From positions 558,001 through 622,000 of the forward strand of contig NZ_CP022753.1 in the NCBI RefSeq assembly GCF_002263495.1: a DNA stretch of 64,000 nt. The letters run 5' to 3'. Numbering within the stretch: the stretch's first letter is position 1; the number at the start of each line of letters is the position of its first letter. Made by a program: the position numbers and the translations under genes. The notes under the pieces are model-generated. The model made no database searches, was not told where the DNA came from, and saw only the letters and a program-made list of their open reading frames with translations. The DNA comes from Nocardiopsis gilva YIM 90087. Its GTDB lineage: Bacteria > Actinomycetota > Actinomycetes > Streptosporangiales > Streptosporangiaceae. This document shows positions 43,375-52,320 of this stretch, one piece after another.

Positions 43375-44061
43375 TCAGCGCGCGCGGCGACGCATCCGCT
43401 CGACGTCCAGCAGCACGACGGCCTTCGCCTCGATCCGCAGCCAGCCGCGCAGAGCGAACTCGGCGAGCGCCTTGTTGACGGTCTCCCGCGACGCGCCCAC
43501 GAGCTGCGCCAGCTCCTCCTGGGTGAGGTCGTGGTGCACGTGCAGGCCGTCCTCGCCCTCCTTGCCGAAACGGTCGGCAAGGTCGAGCAGGGCCTTGGCC
43601 ACGCGCCCCGGCACGTCGGTGAACACCAGGTCCGACATGGCGTCGTTGGTCCGGCGCAGCCGGTTCGCCAGGGCCTTGAGCAGCTCCACGGACACCTGGG
43701 GCTGCCCGGCGATGAAGGGCCGCAGGTCATCGTGGCCCAGCCCGGCGAGCACCGCGTCGGTCACGGCGACGGCGCTGGCCGTCCGCGGGCGCGGGTCGAA
43801 CAGCGAAAGCTCACCGAACATCTCGCTCGGGCCGAGCACGCTCAGCAGGTTCTCTCGGCCGTCGACGGCGGTACGGGTCAGCTTGACCTTTCCGCTGAGG
43901 ATCACGTAGAGACGGTCGCCCTCATCCCCTTCGGAGAAGAGCGTCTGTCCCCGGCCGAGGCGAACCTCGCTGACCGAAGCGCGCAGCGCCGCGGCGCCCT
44001 CCTCGTCGAGTGCTTCGAAAAGAGGCGCCTTCCGCAGCACCTCATTGGTCTCGTCCACCAC
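43375..44061 (-). CDS. Crp/Fnr family cAMP-responsive global regulator
   Basis: The 228-residue protein has an N-terminal cyclic-nucleotide-binding domain with the phosphate-binding cassette FGELSLFDPRPRTASA, whose Arg and Thr contact cAMP in CRP. A long dimer helix is followed by a C-terminal winged helix with recognition segment QEELAQLVGASRETVNKAL. It is the orthologue by place and sequence of Rv3676 (CRP) and Streptomyces Crp. Two tandem GTG codons (44061, 44058) follow AGGAGG; spacing favours the second. Confidence 0.94.
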   Translation of the reverse strand: MVDETNEVLRKAPLFEALDEEGAAALRASVSEVRLGRGQTLFSEGDEGDRLYVILSGKVKLTRTAVDGRENLLSVLGPSEMFGELSLFDPRPRTASAVAVTDAVLAGLGHDDLRPFIAGQPQVSVELLKALANRLRRTNDAMSDLVFTDVPGRVAKALLDLADRFGKEGEDGLHVHHDLTQEELAQLVGASRETVNKALAEFALRGWLRIEAKAVVLLDVERMRRRAR

Positions 44062-44340
44062 GTCCTCCTTGCAACCTGACCGTCAACAGTGTGACGTATA
44101 TCGCACCCCAGTGTGAAACCAGGTGGTTACCTCGGCTTGTCGCCTGGGTGACAACCCGCCACAGCCGACGTCGGCATTTCTGATCTTAGATGCATTAGCG
44201 TCCCGGACGGTGCTGACCCCGCCGATCTCCTGATATTGCCGACATAATCTCCGTCACCGAGGCCGGACGATGCGTCATCATCGTCGGTTTCTTGCGTTCC
44301 CCGGCCCGCCGAACGGTCGCGGGGTACGTAGGCTTTGGGT

Positions 44341-45102
44341 GTGTCCGGTGACCCTTCCACTATCCCTACGCCAGCCGAGTCGACCGAAGCCCCCGCGTCT
44401 CCCACGGGCGAATCGCGGCTCGCGCTGGTGCGTCGCGCCCGTCGCATCAACCGGGAACTGACCCGGCTGTACCCGGACGCGCACTGTGAACTCGACTTCA
44501 CCAATCCGCTCGAACTGCTGGTCGCCACGATCCTGTCCGCGCAGTGCACCGACAAGAGGGTGAACGCGGTCACTCCGACGCTGTTCGCGCGGTACCGGAC
44601 CGCGGCCGACTACGCGGCCGCCGACCGGGAGGAACTAGAGGGGATCATTCGCTCCACGGGCTTCTTCCGAGCCAAGGCGAACAGCATTATCAGCCTGGGA
44701 CAGCAGCTGTGCGAGCGGCACGGCGGCGATGTCCCCGGAACTCTGAATGCCCTGGTGAGACTACCCGGTGTTGGGAGGAAAACGGCAAACGTCGTGCTCG
44801 GCAACGCTTTCGACGTCCCAGGACTCACCGTGGACACCCACTTCGGACGGCTGGTCCGCCGCTTCCGCTGGACGGAGGCGACCGACCCCGTCAAGGTCGA
44901 GCACGAGGTCGGCGCGCTCTTCCCACCCAAGGACTGGACCATGCTGTCCCACCGGCTCATCTGGCACGGCCGCCGCGTCTGCCACGCCCGCCGCCCGGCG
45001 TGCGGGGCCTGTGAGCTGGCGCGGCTGTGTCCCTCCTTCGGCGAGGGGCCGACGGACGAGGAGACCGCGCGCAAGCTCGTTCGGAACGGCCCGTTCTCAT
45101 GA
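44341..45102 (+). CDS. nth: Endonuclease III
   Basis: The 253-residue base-excision repair glycosylase/AP lyase has the helix-hairpin-helix [13 protein letters not shown] with the catalytic Lys of this family lying in [10 protein letters not shown], catalytic Asp in [10 protein letters not shown], and the C-x6-C-x2-C-x5-C iron-sulfur loop [18 protein letters not shown] 30-residue Pro/Ser/Thr-rich extension precedes the core. The start is GTG 44341, with a TTG two codons earlier possible. Its stop overlaps the next gene's ATG, so a thioredoxin-like gene found here in M. tuberculosis (Rv3673c) is missing. Confidence 0.95.
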   Translation: MSGDPSTIPTPAESTEAPASPTGESRLALVRRARRINRELTRLYPDAHCELDFTNPLELLVATILSAQCTDKRVNAVTPTLFARYRTAADYAAADREELEGIIRSTGFFRAKANSIISLGQQLCERHGGDVPGTLNALVRLPGVGRKTANVVLGNAFDVPGLTVDTHFGRLVRRFRWTEATDPVKVEHEVGALFPPKDWTMLSHRLIWHGRRVCHARRPACGACELARLCPSFGEGPTDEETARKLVRNGPFS

Positions 45103-45782
45103 GCGCGGAGCGGAGCCAGGAACGCGATACCGCCGCCCCCGCGTGGCTGGAGCGGCTGGCCGACGCCGCGCGGCGCATGCCGGTCCCGACCGTGATGCGC
45201 CCGCCCGCGAGCGGCGGGCGCGCCTCGGCCGTCCTCATCCTCTTCGCGGAGGGCGACACCGGCCCCGATGTGCTGCTCATCCAGCGGAGCGACGGGCTGC
45301 GGCGGCACTCCGGCCAGCCGGCCTTCCCCGGCGGCAGGATCGAGCCGGCCGACGACGGCCCGGAGGAGGCCGCGCTGCGCGAGGCCGTGGAGGAGACCGG
45401 TCTGAATCCTGACGGGATCGAGACGCTGGCCCTCCTGCCCGAGCTCTACATCCAGCGCAGCGGCTTTCGGGTCGCGCCGGTCCTGGCGTGGTGGCACACC
45501 CCCTCGGCGGTGCATCCGGCCGACGCCGGGGAGGTCGCGGGGGTCGAGCGGGTCCCCGTGGCGGAGCTCGCCGATCCGGTGAACCGGGTGCGTGTGCGTC
45601 ATCCGGATGGGACCATCGGCCCGGCGTTCCGTGTGCGCGGCATGCTGGTGTGGGGCTTCACCGCCGGGCTGCTGTACCGCCTGCTCGTGCTGGGCGGTTG
45701 GGAGTCCCCGCTGCCGAACCACGGCAGCGGGGAGATCGTGCCTATAAGTGACCTGGTACGGCCGGACGGCGGAACGGCGTGA
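45099..45782 (+). CDS. NUDIX hydrolase, CoA-pyrophosphatase type
   Basis: The 227-residue protein has a perfect NUDIX box, [25 protein letters not shown] (in part [20 protein letters not shown]), preceded by [16 protein letters not shown], the CoA-hydrolase (NUDT7/8) signature segment. It probably cleaves CoA or a derivative to 4'-phosphopantetheine and 3',5'-ADP. The ATG overlaps the nth stop by four bases (ATGA). Corresponds to Rv3672c. Confidence 0.92.
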   Translation: MSAERSQERDTAAPAWLERLADAARRMPVPTVMRPPASGGRASAVLILFAEGDTGPDVLLIQRSDGLRRHSGQPAFPGGRIEPADDGPEEAALREAVEETGLNPDGIETLALLPELYIQRSGFRVAPVLAWWHTPSAVHPADAGEVAGVERVPVAELADPVNRVRVRHPDGTIGPAFRVRGMLVWGFTAGLLYRLLVLGGWESPLPNHGSGEIVPISDLVRPDGGTA

Positions 45783-45786
45783 CGTG

Positions 45787-46977
45787 ATGGAGGGCATCGT
45801 GCTGGATTTGGCGCTGGTCGTCCTGGTGCTGCTCTTCGCGGTCTCGGGGTACCGGCAGGGGTTCATCGTCGGGATCCTGAGCTTCGCCGGGTTCATCGGC
45901 GGCGGCGTCCTCGCCGCCCTCGGCGCTCCGTCGCTGATCCAGTCGTTCGTGGTCGACCCGGGCCGCCAGGCGCTGCTGGCGATCGCCGTGGTGTTCCTGT
46001 CGGCGGCCATGGGCCAGTTCCTCGCCTCCTACCTCGGCACGGTCGTGCGCAACCGCGTCACCTGGGACTCCGCGCGTGTGCTGGACGCGATGGGCGGAGC
46101 GCTGGTCAGCACCGTGTCGGTGCTGCTCGTGGCCTGGCTGGTGGGCAGCGCCGTGGCCAACTCCGCGATCCCGGTCCTCAACAACGAGGTGCAGCGCTCG
46201 CGCGTGCTGCAGGCCGTGGACCAGGTCATGCCCGACACGGCCTACATGTGGTTCTCCACCTTCCGCAAGATCGTCGACCAGAGCGCCTTCCCGCAGGTCT
46301 TCAGCGGTCTGGGCTCGGGCGAGCCCGCCGAGGTGGACCCGCCCGACCCCGACGTGCTCAACACCGGGGAGCTGCGCGACGCCAGCAAGAGCGTCGTCAA
46401 GGTGCTGGGCACCGCGCCGTCGTGCCAGCGGCGGGTCGAGGGCAGCGGATTCGCCTACGCCGAGGACCGCGTCATGACCAACGCGCACGTCGTCGCGGGG
46501 GTCACCCAGGACCTGCGCGTGGTCACGCGCTCCGGCCGGCAGATCCCCGCCACGATCGTTCTCTACGACCCGCAGCAGGACATCGCGGTGCTCGACGTGC
46601 CCGGCATGGGGCTCGAACCGCTGGACTTCGAGCCGGAGGCGGCGAAGGGGGACGACGCGGTCGTCGCCGGGTTCCCACGCAACAACGGGTTCACCGCCGT
46701 TCCTGCCCGGATCCGCGCCCGGCAGACCGCGCAGGGGCCGGACTTCTACCACTCCCAGCAGGTCAGCAGGGAGATCTACCAGGTGCGCGCGGTGGTCCGG
46801 CCGGGCAACTCCGGCGGCCCGCTGCTCTCGCCCGACGGCACGGTGTACGGCGTCGTGTTCGCCGCCGCGACCAACGAGGGCGAGACCGGCTACGTCCTCA
46901 CCGCCGACGAGATCGCGCAGAACGCGCGGACGGGGGCCACCGCGACGCAGCCGGTGTCGCCGCAGCAGTGCGACTGA
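45787..46977 (+). CDS. MarP-like membrane serine protease (CvpA plus trypsin-like domain)
   Basis: The 396-residue protein has four N-terminal transmembrane helices of the CvpA/colicin-V-production type (about residues 5-120) followed by an extracytoplasmic chymotrypsin-like domain. The catalytic triad reads His234 in NAHVV, Asp265 in QQDIAVLD and Ser342 in PGNSGGPLL. In M. tuberculosis the orthologue in the same position, Rv3671c (MarP), maintains internal pH under acid by activating a peptidoglycan hydrolase. A disulfide-capable Cys is present in APSCQRRVEGSG, as in MarP. It starts five bases after the NUDIX stop. Confidence 0.94.
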   Translation: MEGIVLDLALVVLVLLFAVSGYRQGFIVGILSFAGFIGGGVLAALGAPSLIQSFVVDPGRQALLAIAVVFLSAAMGQFLASYLGTVVRNRVTWDSARVLDAMGGALVSTVSVLLVAWLVGSAVANSAIPVLNNEVQRSRVLQAVDQVMPDTAYMWFSTFRKIVDQSAFPQVFSGLGSGEPAEVDPPDPDVLNTGELRDASKSVVKVLGTAPSCQRRVEGSGFAYAEDRVMTNAHVVAGVTQDLRVVTRSGRQIPATIVLYDPQQDIAVLDVPGMGLEPLDFEPEAAKGDDAVVAGFPRNNGFTAVPARIRARQTAQGPDFYHSQQVSREIYQVRAVVRPGNSGGPLLSPDGTVYGVVFAAATNEGETGYVLTADEIAQNARTGATATQPVSPQQCD

Positions 46978-47296
46978 GGGCGTCCACAGGCGAAGGGAAG
47001 GGCGGTTCGGGACGTGGAACTGACGGTTCTGGGCAGCGCCACGCCCCACCCGAGGCCGGGCGCCCGGTTCACCGGTCCGATCGATCACGCGGAACCCGGG
47101 CGGACCTTCGACCTGCGCGGATCACGAAGCACCACCGAGGAGGCGCGCGGCACTGTGGGGGGATGAGGTGGAGGCCGCCCGCGGGTTGTGAGCGAGGTCT
47201 CCCTCGCGGCTCGATGCTGGACTCCACAAGGATTGCGGTGTGACCCGTCGCGCAGAGGCGCGGTTACGCGCCGGTAGGGCGGCTTAGGGTTGCCGC
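46978..47296. other. Stretch without an intact gene
   Basis: These 319 bp between the protease and the ASCH gene hold only the N-terminal fragment of a metallo-beta-lactamase-type gene (47014-47166) and no other supported feature. Confidence 0.5.
47014..47166 (+). pseudogene. N-terminal fragment of a metallo-beta-lactamase fold gene
   Basis: A GTG with a GGAAGGG-type site upstream begins VELTVLGSATPHPRPG, which matches the start of stand-alone actinobacterial MBL-fold hydrolases (MELTVLG...PxPRPG). After about 17 residues the similarity stops (ARFTGPIDHAEPGRTF follows) and the frame ends at 50 residues without the HxHxDH zinc motif. The rest of the gene appears deleted. The call rests on a short match. 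Confidence 0.5.
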
Positions 47297-47752
47297 ATGT
47301 CGTTCGCCAGCACCATGCGCTTCGCGCTCGCCTCGCTCCCCACGGCCGAGTTCGGCTTTCCCGGCCCGATGCGCGACAGGCTCGTCGCCGCGATCCTGGA
47401 CGGTCGCAAGACCGGCACGACCGCGCTGCTCGCCGCGTACGAGGGGGCGGGGGAGCAACCGCCGCAGACGGGTGATCAGGCGCTGCTCGTCGATTCCGCG
47501 GGCCGTTCGGTGGCCGTCATCGAGACGACCGACATGCGCGTCGTTCCCCTCCACGAGGTGGACGAGGCGCACGTGGCGGCCGAGGGGGAAGGCCACGGCA
47601 CGGTAGCGGAGTGGCGCGCGGCGCACGAGGAGTTCTGGCACAGCGCACAGATGCGCGCGGAGCTGGGTGACCCCGACTTCACCGTGGACGACGCCACTGA
47701 GGTCGTCCTGGAGCGCTTCCGGGTCCAGGCGGTGCTCCGGGACGGCAGCTGA
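47297..47752 (+). CDS. ASCH domain protein
   Basis: The 151-residue protein has the ASCH fold, a beta-barrel related to PUA domains: FPGPMRDRLVAAILDGRKTGT near the start, with the GRKTGT signature, then the strand-rich segment ending in VLERFRVQAVL. ASCH proteins bind or process RNA; some hydrolyse N4-acetylcytidine. The function here is not known. It converges with the anti-sigma gene across a strong terminator. Confidence 0.9.
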   Translation: MSFASTMRFALASLPTAEFGFPGPMRDRLVAAILDGRKTGTTALLAAYEGAGEQPPQTGDQALLVDSAGRSVAVIETTDMRVVPLHEVDEAHVAAEGEGHGTVAEWRAAHEEFWHSAQMRAELGDPDFTVDDATEVVLERFRVQAVLRDGS

Positions 47753-47853
47753 CGCGCGGACGCGTACAGCGGGCGCTGAGGGCCCGGGAACGGCGGAGCG
47801 GCGGCAGGACCGGCGGGCGGCATGGCGCGGGCGCGGTACGGCGCGGCACAGAG

Positions 47854-47896
47854 CACAGCGGGCGTCCACTCCGCGGCGGAGTGGACGCCCGCTGTG
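47854..47896. terminator. Strong bidirectional terminator
   Basis: CACAGCGGGCGTCCACTCCG pairs perfectly with CGGAGTGGACGCCCGCTGTG around a three-base loop. It separates the convergent ASCH (+) and anti-sigma (-) genes. Confidence 0.9.
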
Positions 47897-47900
47897 TCCG

Positions 47901-48449
47901 TCAGTCGACGAGTTGCGTGCTCTCGGGCTCGGTTCGACCCAGAGGCCAGCTCATCCGGACGACGGTGCCGTCGTCGTTGGGCTCGATGCTGACCTCGTCG
48001 GCGAGACCGACGATGACCGCGAGGCCAACGTCGGGGGAGAGCCCCGAGACACCGCCCGGCGGAGTCTGGTCGCCCAGAAAGATCCCCGCGCCACCGGGCA
48101 CGTGATGGTTCACCGTCGAGCTCGGTTCCTTGACCGGGGCTCGGTCGGAGACCACGACCTCGAAACGCTGGGCGGCACGCCCGTTCTGTGGGACCGCAGC
48201 CGGTGCACTGCCTTGGGGACCGTCGGGCCGGGGCGCCGCGCTGTCGATCAGTTCGAGCTGGATCGGCTGGTCGGGGCAGTGCGCACGGTGTGCCTCCACC
48301 GCACGGGAGCACGCTTCACCGACCGCCAAACGAATCTCGTCGAGGGCGGTTTCGGATATGCCCGCACGCCGTGCCACGGCCGTGGCCATGAGCCGGGCCG
48401 TGCGCACATGGGCGGGCAGCGCGCTGATCGTGAGCTGGACGAGTGCCAT
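47901..48449 (-). CDS. Anti-sigma factor-type GHKL ATPase, partner of BldG
   Basis: The 182-residue protein has an RsbW/SpoIIAB-like histidine-kinase ATPase core. The N-box region reads EIRLAVGEACSRAVEAHRAH, where the usual metal-binding Asn is replaced (ACSRAV for ACTNAV), and a Gly-rich segment lies further on (SPDVGLAVIVGLAD). It is expected to phosphorylate or bind the antagonist BldG encoded just upstream, as for SCO3548 in Streptomyces coelicolor. The missing Asn suggests weak or absent kinase activity. It contains a central low-complexity Pro/Ala insert. Confidence 0.85.
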   Translation of the reverse strand: MALVQLTISALPAHVRTARLMATAVARRAGISETALDEIRLAVGEACSRAVEAHRAHCPDQPIQLELIDSAAPRPDGPQGSAPAAVPQNGRAAQRFEVVVSDRAPVKEPSSTVNHHVPGGAGIFLGDQTPPGGVSGLSPDVGLAVIVGLADEVSIEPNDDGTVVRMSWPLGRTEPESTQLVD

Positions 48450-48467
48450 CGTTTGCTCGTTACGTGA

Positions 48468-48815
48468 CTACTTGGACTTACGTTTGTCGATGGCTTCCTG
48501 CACCGACTCGTAGATGCCGAAGACCTTGGTCAGCCCGGTGATCCGGAAGATCTTCAGGATTCGCTCCTGGGTGCAGACGAGGTCGAGCGTGCCGTCGTGG
48601 GCGCGCACGCGCTTCAAACCGCCCACAAGCACGCCGAGACCCGTCGAGTCGAGGAACTCCACCTTCTCCATGTTCACCACGAGGTGGAAGTTGCCCTTGT
48701 TGACCAGATCGATCAGGAGCTCACGCAGCCTGGGCGCGGTATAGACGTCGATCTCACCCTCGACGACGACGACCTCGGTGTCGTCCTTGGTGTAGTGATC
48801 AAGCTTCAAGTCCAC
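48468..48815 (-). CDS. bldG: BldG anti-anti-sigma factor
   Basis: The 115-residue STAS-domain protein begins with [20 protein letters not shown] and has the phosphorylation site Ser57 in [20 protein letters not shown]. This long segment, and [21 protein letters not shown] at the C-terminus, are nearly those of Streptomyces BldG, which controls aerial development and antibiotic production. The GTG start has GGAGG upstream. The divergent helicase gene and the downstream anti-sigma gene reproduce the Streptomyces bldG locus. Confidence 0.95.
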   Translation of the reverse strand: MDLKLDHYTKDDTEVVVVEGEIDVYTAPRLRELLIDLVNKGNFHLVVNMEKVEFLDSTGLGVLVGGLKRVRAHDGTLDLVCTQERILKIFRITGLTKVFGIYESVQEAIDKRKSK

Positions 48816-49033
48816 TAGTCCTCCAGCGCCGAACCGCGAAAAACCGCGAGTGATCTCTGCCGGGCGTTACCCCACACGGCGGCATTCAACCACGCGCGTG
48901 CATCGCGTCTTCCTGTTATGCCCAAGAAAACCACGACACCGCGCGTCTCTTCCCCCAGATGCCACACTGAAACCGTCCATCCGTCAGCCGCCATCCATGT
49001 GAGGAGGCGGAGCTCACCGAGGAAGGGCTCGGG

Positions 49034-51334
49034 GTGAATCAGTGGGAGTCGACCCTCCACCGGCTGTGGCGAGTCCATACCCGGAACTCGCAGGTGACAC
49101 ATGTGGAGCGGCTGGCACGTAGCGACGGAGTAAGTGAAGACTGGCCAGAATGGGCACCCTCCTCCGTTCTGGAACGCCTGGCCGAGACGGGGGTCTCGGC
49201 GCCGTGGACGCACCAGATCGCCGCTGCGAACCTCGCTCGCTCCGGTAGCAATGTGATCATAGCCACGGGCACAGCGTCGGGAAAGTCGCTGGGCTTTCTG
49301 CTCCCGTGCGCGGACGCCGTAGAGCAGGGCGGGACCGTACTCTACCTGTCCCCCGCCAAAGCTCTCGCCGCAGATCAACGCCGTTTTCTCAGTGATCTCG
49401 ACATTCCCGGACTACGGGCGGCGACCTACGACGGCGACACCCCGGGAGAGGAGCGCGCCTGGATCCGCGCGCACGCCAACTACGTACTGACCAACCCCGA
49501 CATGCTGCACCACGCCATCCTCGGGCGGCACGCGGCGTGGTCGGGATTCTTGCGGCGGCTGCGCTACATCGTGATCGACGAGGCGCACCGCTACCGCGGG
49601 GTCTTCGGCTCCCACGTGGCGCAGATCATACGGCGGCTGCGGCGGGTCAGCGCCCGCTACCGCAGTGAGCCGACCTTCATCCTGGCCTCGGCGACCACGG
49701 GCACCCCGGAGGAGAGCGCGAGCCGCCTCATCGGCCTGCCGGTGCGCGCGGTTACCGAGGACGCGTCACCGCGCGCGGCGCTCAGCGTCGCCCTCGTCGA
49801 ACCGGAGCTGACCGAGCAGCAGGGGGAGCACGGCGCCCCGGTGCGCCGCACGGCCACCGCCGAGGCCGCCGACATCCTCGCCGGGCTCGTCGAGGAGGGC
49901 GTGCGAACGCTCGCGTTCGTTCGCTCCCGGCAGGCCGCCGAGACCGTCGCCATGGCGACGCAGCGCGTCCTGAGCGATTCCCCGACGCGCGGCCTGTCCC
50001 GGCGGGTGGCCGCCTACCGGGCCGGGTACCTGGCGACCGACCGCAGGGAGCTGGAAGACGCATTGCGCAGCGGGGAACTGCTGGGGCTGGCGACGACGAG
50101 CGCTCTGGAGCTGGGGGTCGACATCACCGGCCTGGACGCCGTGCTGATGACCGGCTGGCCGGGCACCCTGGCGTCGCTGTGGCAGCAGGCGGGGCGCGCC
50201 GGACGGCGGGGCGACGACGCCCTGGCGGTGTTCATCGCCCGCGACGACCCGCTCGACACCTACCTCGTGCACCACCCGGAGGCCATCTTCGGCCGGCCGG
50301 TGGAGGCGGCGGTCATCGACCCCGACAATCCGTACGTGCTGGGGCCGCACCTGTGCGCGGCGGCGTCGGAGATCCCGCTGACATCCGACGATCTGGCGAT
50401 CTTCGGCCCCGGTGCGGAGGCGGTGCTGGCCGATCTGGTGGGCCGGCGACTGCTCAGACGCCGGCCCCGCGGCTGGTTCTGGACGCGCCGCGAGCGCGCG
50501 AGCGACCTGGCCGACCTTCGGGGAACGGGCGGTCCGCCCGTGCAGATCGTCGACTCTGAGAGCGGGCAGCTCCTGGGCACGGTCGACCAGGCCGCCGCAC
50601 ACGGCACCGTCCATGACGGCGCGGTCTACCTGCACCAGGGCCTGACCTACGTGGTGGACGAGCTCGACCTGGAGGAGGGCGTGGCTCTGGTGCACGGGGA
50701 GATGCCCGAGTACAGCACCTGGGCGCGCGATGTCACCGAGATCCAGATCCTGCGTACACAGCGGGAGGAGGACTGGGGCCCGTCGGCCACCGTCCACTTC
50801 GGCGAGGTCGAGGTCACCCGCCAGGTCGTCGGCTACCTCAAGCGCGACGTCCGCACCGGCTCGGTCCTCGGCGAGCAGCCGCTCGACCTCCCGGAACGCA
50901 CCCTGAACTCACGCGCGGTGTGGTGGACGCTGGCCACCGACGCCGCCGATCGGCTGCGCAAGGCCGACGTCGACCTCCGTGGAGCCGCCCACGCGGCCGA
51001 ACACGCCGCCATCGGGCTGCTCCCCCTCTTCGCGACCTGCGACCGCTGGGACATCGGCGGCGTCTCGACCGCCCTGCACGCCGACACCGGCCGACTCACC
51101 GTGTTCGTCTACGACGGCCACGAAGGCGGCGCCGGCTTCGCCGAACGCGGCTACACCGCCGCCCAGGCCTGGCTGACGGCCACCCGTGAGGCGATCGCCG
51201 ACTGCGAATGCGCGGACGGCTGCCCCTCGTGCATCCAGTCGCCCAAGTGCGGCAGCGGCAACGACCCCCTCAGCAAGTCCGGCGCCCTGCGGCTCCTGGA
51301 CGAACTCCTCGCCGACGGCGCGCAGAGCAGCTGA
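49034..51334 (+). CDS. DEAH-box helicase with DUF1998 zinc domain (YprA/MrfA-like)
   Basis: The 766-residue superfamily 2 helicase has motif I ATGTASGKSLGF near residue 75, motif II IDEAHRYRG, motif III ASATTG, motif VI QAGRAGRRGD and a C-terminal DUF1998 with a four-Cys cluster (CECADGCPSCIQSPKCGSGN). Bacillus MrfA/YprA of the same build repairs mitomycin damage. It corresponds to Rv3649 and to SCO3550 beside bldG. GTG start at 49034. Confidence 0.94.
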   Translation: MNQWESTLHRLWRVHTRNSQVTHVERLARSDGVSEDWPEWAPSSVLERLAETGVSAPWTHQIAAANLARSGSNVIIATGTASGKSLGFLLPCADAVEQGGTVLYLSPAKALAADQRRFLSDLDIPGLRAATYDGDTPGEERAWIRAHANYVLTNPDMLHHAILGRHAAWSGFLRRLRYIVIDEAHRYRGVFGSHVAQIIRRLRRVSARYRSEPTFILASATTGTPEESASRLIGLPVRAVTEDASPRAALSVALVEPELTEQQGEHGAPVRRTATAEAADILAGLVEEGVRTLAFVRSRQAAETVAMATQRVLSDSPTRGLSRRVAAYRAGYLATDRRELEDALRSGELLGLATTSALELGVDITGLDAVLMTGWPGTLASLWQQAGRAGRRGDDALAVFIARDDPLDTYLVHHPEAIFGRPVEAAVIDPDNPYVLGPHLCAAASEIPLTSDDLAIFGPGAEAVLADLVGRRLLRRRPRGWFWTRRERASDLADLRGTGGPPVQIVDSESGQLLGTVDQAAAHGTVHDGAVYLHQGLTYVVDELDLEEGVALVHGEMPEYSTWARDVTEIQILRTQREEDWGPSATVHFGEVEVTRQVVGYLKRDVRTGSVLGEQPLDLPERTLNSRAVWWTLATDAADRLRKADVDLRGAAHAAEHAAIGLLPLFATCDRWDIGGVSTALHADTGRLTVFVYDGHEGGAGFAERGYTAAQAWLTATREAIADCECADGCPSCIQSPKCGSGNDPLSKSGALRLLDELLADGAQSS

Positions 51335-51622
51335 CGCGCTCGGCTCCGGAACGTGCCCGGCGGCGGGCATGGGCCCCTCGGTCGAGAGTCGACCTCGATC
51401 AGGGTCGGTGCTGTCAGGGTCGGTGCTGTCAGGGGCGATGCTGTGCCGTGAGCGTGGCGTTCCGCCACAGTCCGGTCGCCGGCGACGACCGGGCGCGGTC
51501 CCCGAGTTATCCACAGGCGGGAAATTCTTCTTCCGCCTGCTGATCAAGCTGGCGCAGCCTGGGTGCAGCCCACGCGGCTTCCCTGCGTCGCGTGTGGCCG
51601 GTCCTACTCGTAGGAGGCTGCA
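51335..51622. other. Intergenic stretch upstream of the Tad structural genes
   Basis: These 288 bp hold a 15-bp tandem repeat (51401-51445, listed separately), an A/T-richer patch around 51516-51535 (GGGAAATTCTTCTTCCGC) that may contain promoter elements, and the AGGAGG site of the pilin gene. No other gene is supported. Confidence 0.45.
51401..51445. repeat. 15-bp tandem repeat, three copies
   Basis: AGGGTCGGTGCTGTC occurs twice in tandem without mismatch (51401-51430), then a degenerate third copy (51431-51445). It follows the helicase stop by about 67 bp and lies upstream of the pilin gene. The unit is different from the 15-bp coding repeat inside that gene. Confidence 0.6.
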
Positions 51623-51946
51623 GTGTTGTCCTTGAGCACCTGGTCCTTGAGCACGTTGTCCCTGAGTACCCGGTTTTCATCGGGCACCCGCCCCCGACAC
51701 CTCGCCGCACTGATTCTTCGCTGCTGTGCCCACAGCCGCGGCGTGGGCCGGTCCGTCGCCTCGCCGCCCCCGGCCGAGCACTCCCCGTGGAGCGGAACCG
51801 ACCGCGGCATGTCGACCGCGGAGTACGCCCTGGGGACGGTCGCCGCGTGTGCTTTCGCGGCCGTGCTGTTCGCCATCCTGACCAGTTCCGAGGTGCGCGA
51901 TGTGCTGACCCAGATGGTCACCGATGCCCTGCAGTCGGGCGGGTGA
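51623..51946 (+). CDS. Flp-type pilin-like protein (DUF4244)
   Basis: The 107-residue protein ends in GMSTAEYALGTVAACAFAAV, the DUF4244 pilin signature. A Gly62/Met63 prepilin-type cleavage site is followed by Glu at +5 and a hydrophobic helix. The GTG start has AGGAGG at 5 bases. The leader is unusually long (62 residues) for a Flp pilin and begins with three tandem copies of a 15-bp unit encoding LSLST, WSLST and LSLST. Part of the Tad locus with the two TadE-like genes downstream; the next gene overlaps its 3' end. Confidence 0.85.
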   Translation: MLSLSTWSLSTLSLSTRFSSGTRPRHLAALILRCCAHSRGVGRSVASPPPAEHSPWSGTDRGMSTAEYALGTVAACAFAAVLFAILTSSEVRDVLTQMVTDALQSGG

Positions 51947-52307
51947 CCGGGGCACGGTGACCGCCGAGACGGCCGTGGCTCTCCCTTCCCTCGTCCTTGT
52001 TCTGGGGGTCGGCCTCGCCGCTGTCCAGGCGGTCACCGTGCAGCTGGCGTGCGTCGACGCGGCGCGTATCGGTGCGCGGGCCCTTGCCCGGGGCGAGTCC
52101 GAGGACGCGGTGGTGGCGCTGGTCGCCAACGTGGCGCCGGACGCGGCCGATGCCGAGCTCTCCGAGGACGGCGGGTTCGCCCGGGTCGCGGTGAGCGCGC
52201 CGGTCCGGCTCGGCTCGGAGGTCACCGTGCCGATCGACGTCGTCGGCGAGGCCGCGACCCCGCTCGAACCCAGCAGCTCGACTCGGCAGTTCGGCCCCTC
52301 TAGCTGA
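51924..52307 (+). CDS. TadE-like pilus assembly protein
   Basis: The 127-residue protein begins with RGTVTAETAVALPSLVLVLG, the TadE N-terminal helix with the TAE motif at a pseudopilin-type cleavage site. An extracytoplasmic domain follows. It corresponds to Rv3655c. The ATG overlaps the pilin gene by 23 bases, so expression is coupled. Confidence 0.88.
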   Translation: MPCSRAGDRGTVTAETAVALPSLVLVLGVGLAAVQAVTVQLACVDAARIGARALARGESEDAVVALVANVAPDAADAELSEDGGFARVAVSAPVRLGSEVTVPIDVVGEAATPLEPSSSTRQFGPSS

Positions 52308-52320
52308 CAGGAGCCCGCCC

